In this document: one piece after another, positions 5,936 to 6,974 of the stretch
Position numbering within the stretch: the first letter of the stretch is position 1
Layout: every line of letters begins with the position of its first letter
NCBI GenBank assembly: GCA_030671915.1
Contig: DAOVHN010000131.1
Span: 1-6,974, forward strand
Length of the DNA stretch: 6,974 bases
Direction: 5' to 3'
DNA from: Pseudomonadota bacterium
GTDB taxonomy: Bacteria; Pseudomonadota; Alphaproteobacteria; UBA8366; JADFVY01
Notes under the pieces: model-generated
The model's input: only the letters and a program-made list of their open reading frames with translations
Database searches by the model: none
What the model was told of the DNA's origin: nothing
Made by a program: the position numbers and the translations under genes

Positions 5936-6151
5936 CAGAGACACAGAGAGACTGGAGCTTCTCCTTGTGAATCCTGCCGCTTTCGAGACCCTAGGAAGGG
6001 AGATATGGGGATAAGGTTTTCTTGCGGCCGAAGGCCGCGGTTCTTTCTCATCCCCCTATCTCCCTTATTCCCATATCCCCCTTCCCGCAGCCTTTAAAGC
6101 GGCGCGATGACCGGGAGGTTGCTCTGAACCGCGGACCTCTCTGTGTCCCTG
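5936..6151. repeat. 216-bp non-coding imperfect palindrome with terminal inverted repeats (MITE/REP-like)
   Basis: CAGAGACACAGAGAG at 5936-5950 is matched at 14 of 15 positions by the reverse complement of 6137-6151. Further inward, GCCGCTTT (5979-5986) faces its complement at 6095-6102. A 20-bp purine-rich motif at 5996-6015 recurs inverted at 6047-6066 and at 6064-6083, with 18 of 20 identities each. The flanking hexamers TTATCA (5930-5935) and TAATCA (6152-6157) agree at five of six positions, which could be an eroded target-site duplication. No protein frame across the element looks real. It lies in the 408-bp gap between the VOC gene stop (6242) and efp. It may be a non-autonomous mobile repeat, and its RNA could also terminate read-through from the VOC gene. 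Confidence 0.6.
5996..6066. other. Strong central hairpin of the palindromic element
   Basis: The left arm 5996-6029 and right arm 6033-6066 pair at the base: ten consecutive pairs, one mismatch, then six pairs. They pair again at the tip, where GCGGCC (6024-6029) meets GGCCGC (6033-6038) around a GAA loop. An eight-position internal loop separates the two stems. The symmetry would form on either strand, so the hairpin is not orientation-specific. It lacks a following U-tract in the direction of the efp operon. Confidence 0.6.
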
Positions 6152-6241
6152 TAATCAATTTTCCCTGTCCCGAAAAAGACGAGTGCAGAATGGTTCACGG
6201 ACTCTCAGTGTGAAGCGATTTAATGGGAGAAAATAGCTCGG

Positions 6242-6667
6242 CTATACGCCGTCCCGGCACAAAACCAGGCCCCACCCGTCTGGATCCTCGAAACAAACCG
6301 CCCTGTCGTTCCAATAGGGGTTCTCCGGTTTTACCGGCGCATACCCGTGTGCATTCAGCCTGGCGGAAAGCTTCTGGATGTCATCGGGGTCAGTGAAATA
6401 AAGGACGATCAGATTGTCTCGTGTCGGCGCTGGCGCGGGCAATCCGTCCTTGTGGCGGACGATCTCGATTTGGACGCTTAGCCCGGGCAGTCCGAGTATC
6501 ATCCCGTCATATCCGGCGTGATCCTCGAACGCCGCGACCTTACGCAACCCGAGCCCGTCCCTGTAGAAAGCGACTATGGCATCCCAATTATCGGTGGGCT
6601 TGGATAGACGAAACCTGTTGGCGGCGGCACATTCCGGCCCTTCCGGCGATTCGTTTTTTTCCTGCAT
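6242..6667 (-). CDS. VOC (vicinal oxygen chelate/glyoxalase-bleomycin resistance) superfamily protein
   Basis: The protein has 141 residues and one VOC domain from about residue 18 to 138. The recognisable beta-alpha-beta pattern is RLSKPTDNWDAIVAFYRDGLGL (20-41) with KVAAF after it. GMILGLPGLSVQIEIVRH (55-72) follows, then the second half DNLIVLYFTDPDDIQKLSARLNAHGY (84-109), ending in FEDPDGWGLVL (126-136). The family includes glyoxalase I, extradiol dioxygenases and fosfomycin or bleomycin resistance proteins. In metal-dependent members the C-terminal strand reads DPDGN-x-(I/L)-E; here the glutamate position is V135, and no clear first-strand ligand is seen, so a metal-dependent glyoxalase reaction is doubtful. 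The substrate is unknown. ATG 6667 is chosen, with GAGGG about 11 nt upstream. The gene has its own flanking gaps of 157 and over 400 bp and is probably transcribed separately from thiE and efp. Its codon use looks less GC-biased than that of the efp operon. Confidence 0.85.
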   Translation of the reverse strand: MQEKNESPEGPECAAANRFRLSKPTDNWDAIVAFYRDGLGLRKVAAFEDHAGYDGMILGLPGLSVQIEIVRHKDGLPAPAPTRDNLIVLYFTDPDDIQKLSARLNAHGYAPVKPENPYWNDRAVCFEDPDGWGLVLCRDGV

Positions 6668-6743
6668 TATCCGAAACGCCCTCTATCCCGTTGGTCCTCG
6701 GTGGCGAATTTAAACGACTTGGCGATCCTGTGGCTGTTCCCCA

Positions 6744-6779
6744 ATTTCTTCGTGGTGCGACTTCCATGTCAAATGACAT
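6744..6779 (-). promoter_or_regulatory. Dyad operator candidate overlapping a -35 element upstream of the VOC gene
   Basis: ATGTCA-AA-TGACAT at 6766-6779 is a perfect 6-bp inverted repeat with a 2-nt centre. On the minus strand it contains the consensus -35 hexamer TTGACA (6767-6772). A -10 at the right distance (6744-6749, AGAAAT) matches TATAAT at only three positions. A dimeric repressor bound to the dyad would cover the -35. Location is 99-112 bp upstream of the VOC start. The call is weak because the -10 is poor. Confidence 0.3.
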
Positions 6780-6824
6780 AAGGACCTGGATTCAGCAGCC
6801 GGATTACTTCAACCTTGAAAAGCG

Positions 6825-6974
6825 CTAACCGGCTTCCGCGATAGCCTCGTTGAATGCGCGAACTGCCGCGGCCGGGCCGTCGGCGTAATCCCACACGCCC
6901 GAGACCACCGCCAGGAAGTCCGCGCCGGCCTCGACCAGCGGGCGGCAGTTGTCGACCATGACGCCGCCGGTGGC
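6825..6974 (-). CDS. thiE: Thiamine phosphate synthase, C-terminal fragment (start lies beyond window end)
   Basis: The minus-strand frame runs from the right edge to TAG at 6825-6827 and encodes 49 residues. It reads ATGGVMVDNCRPLVEAGADF, then LAVVSGVWDYADGPAAAVRAFNEA. The I/TGG-V followed by an N-x-x-PLVEAGAD helix, the LAVVSGVW strand and the final PAAAVRAFN helix match the last beta-alpha units of the TIM-barrel enzyme ThiE. That enzyme joins hydroxymethylpyrimidine diphosphate to thiazole phosphate to make thiamine phosphate. The last glycines lie in the phosphate-binding part of the barrel. The catalytic N-terminal portion is outside the window. It sits upstream of, and codirectional with, the VOC gene and the efp operon. 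TenI-like paralogues share this fold and remain possible. Confidence 0.8.
   Translation of the reverse strand, partial: ATGGVMVDNCRPLVEAGADFLAVVSGVWDYADGPAAAVRAFNEAIAEAG

Noticed and set aside
5333..6097. 254-codon plus-strand frame opposite efp
   Set aside because: It is antisense to a secure efp gene and runs into the palindromic repeat; no motif was recognised.
5936..6151. CRISPR array
   Set aside because: The repeated motifs are inverted and unevenly spaced, without regular spacers between direct repeats.
6588..6779. 63-codon minus-strand frame upstream of the VOC start
   Set aside because: It overlaps the VOC N-terminus in another frame and has no recognised motif.
6421..6828. Plus-strand frame across the VOC gene ending NLEKR, and its possible 20-codon end at 6766-6828
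   Set aside because: Most of it is the shadow of the VOC gene; the final part reads plausibly but has no ribosome-binding site and no recognised family.

Overview
The window is GC-rich, tightly packed bacterial DNA. The best-supported guess is an alphaproteobacterium of the Rhodospirillales type. The reasons are the EF-P variant with a PGKGGAY loop, the order thiE / efp / suhB followed by a MotA/ExbB-like plus OmpA-like gene set, and the high G+C third positions. This taxonomic reading comes from family knowledge, not from a search.

Left end, + strand (1-699): the last 45 codons of a probable N-formylglutamate amidohydrolase, followed in the same frame, right after its TAG stop, by an Imm50-like open frame. 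That frame has no ATG, GTG or TTG upstream of its most conserved motif. A short dyad at 776-800 lies between it and the convergent operon and may be a bidirectional terminator.

Centre, - strand (5833 down to 806): five genes all read leftward, probably one operon or two overlapping transcription units. They are efp (elongation factor P), a suhB-type inositol monophosphatase, a secreted proline-rich protein with a divergent OmpA-like domain, a four-helix MotA/TolQ/ExbB proton-channel protein, and a MotB-like protein. The MotB-like protein has an N-terminal membrane helix with a conserved Asp, a very long proline-free coiled coil and a canonical peptidoglycan-binding OmpA domain. The last three look like a non-flagellar ion-driven motor or force-transducing complex anchored to peptidoglycan, with a secreted accessory protein. 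EF-P relieves ribosome stalling at polyproline, and the third gene of the run contains PPPPPP, PPPPP and a C-terminal PPP, so a functional link inside the operon is plausible.

Right part: a sigma70-like promoter for efp (5870-5898). Next comes a 216-bp non-coding imperfect palindrome (5936-6151) with 15-bp terminal inverted repeats and three copies of a 20-bp motif, resembling a MITE or REP-type element. Then a VOC-superfamily (glyoxalase-like) gene on the - strand, a 157-bp spacer with a perfect 6+2+6 dyad, and the 3' end of a ThiE-type thiamine phosphate synthase running off the right edge.

The most interesting items are the motor-like trio with its unusually long predicted periplasmic coiled coil, the EF-P/polyproline coupling, the palindromic element and the start-less Imm50-like frame. 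No defence island, CRISPR array, tRNA or rRNA was recognised.
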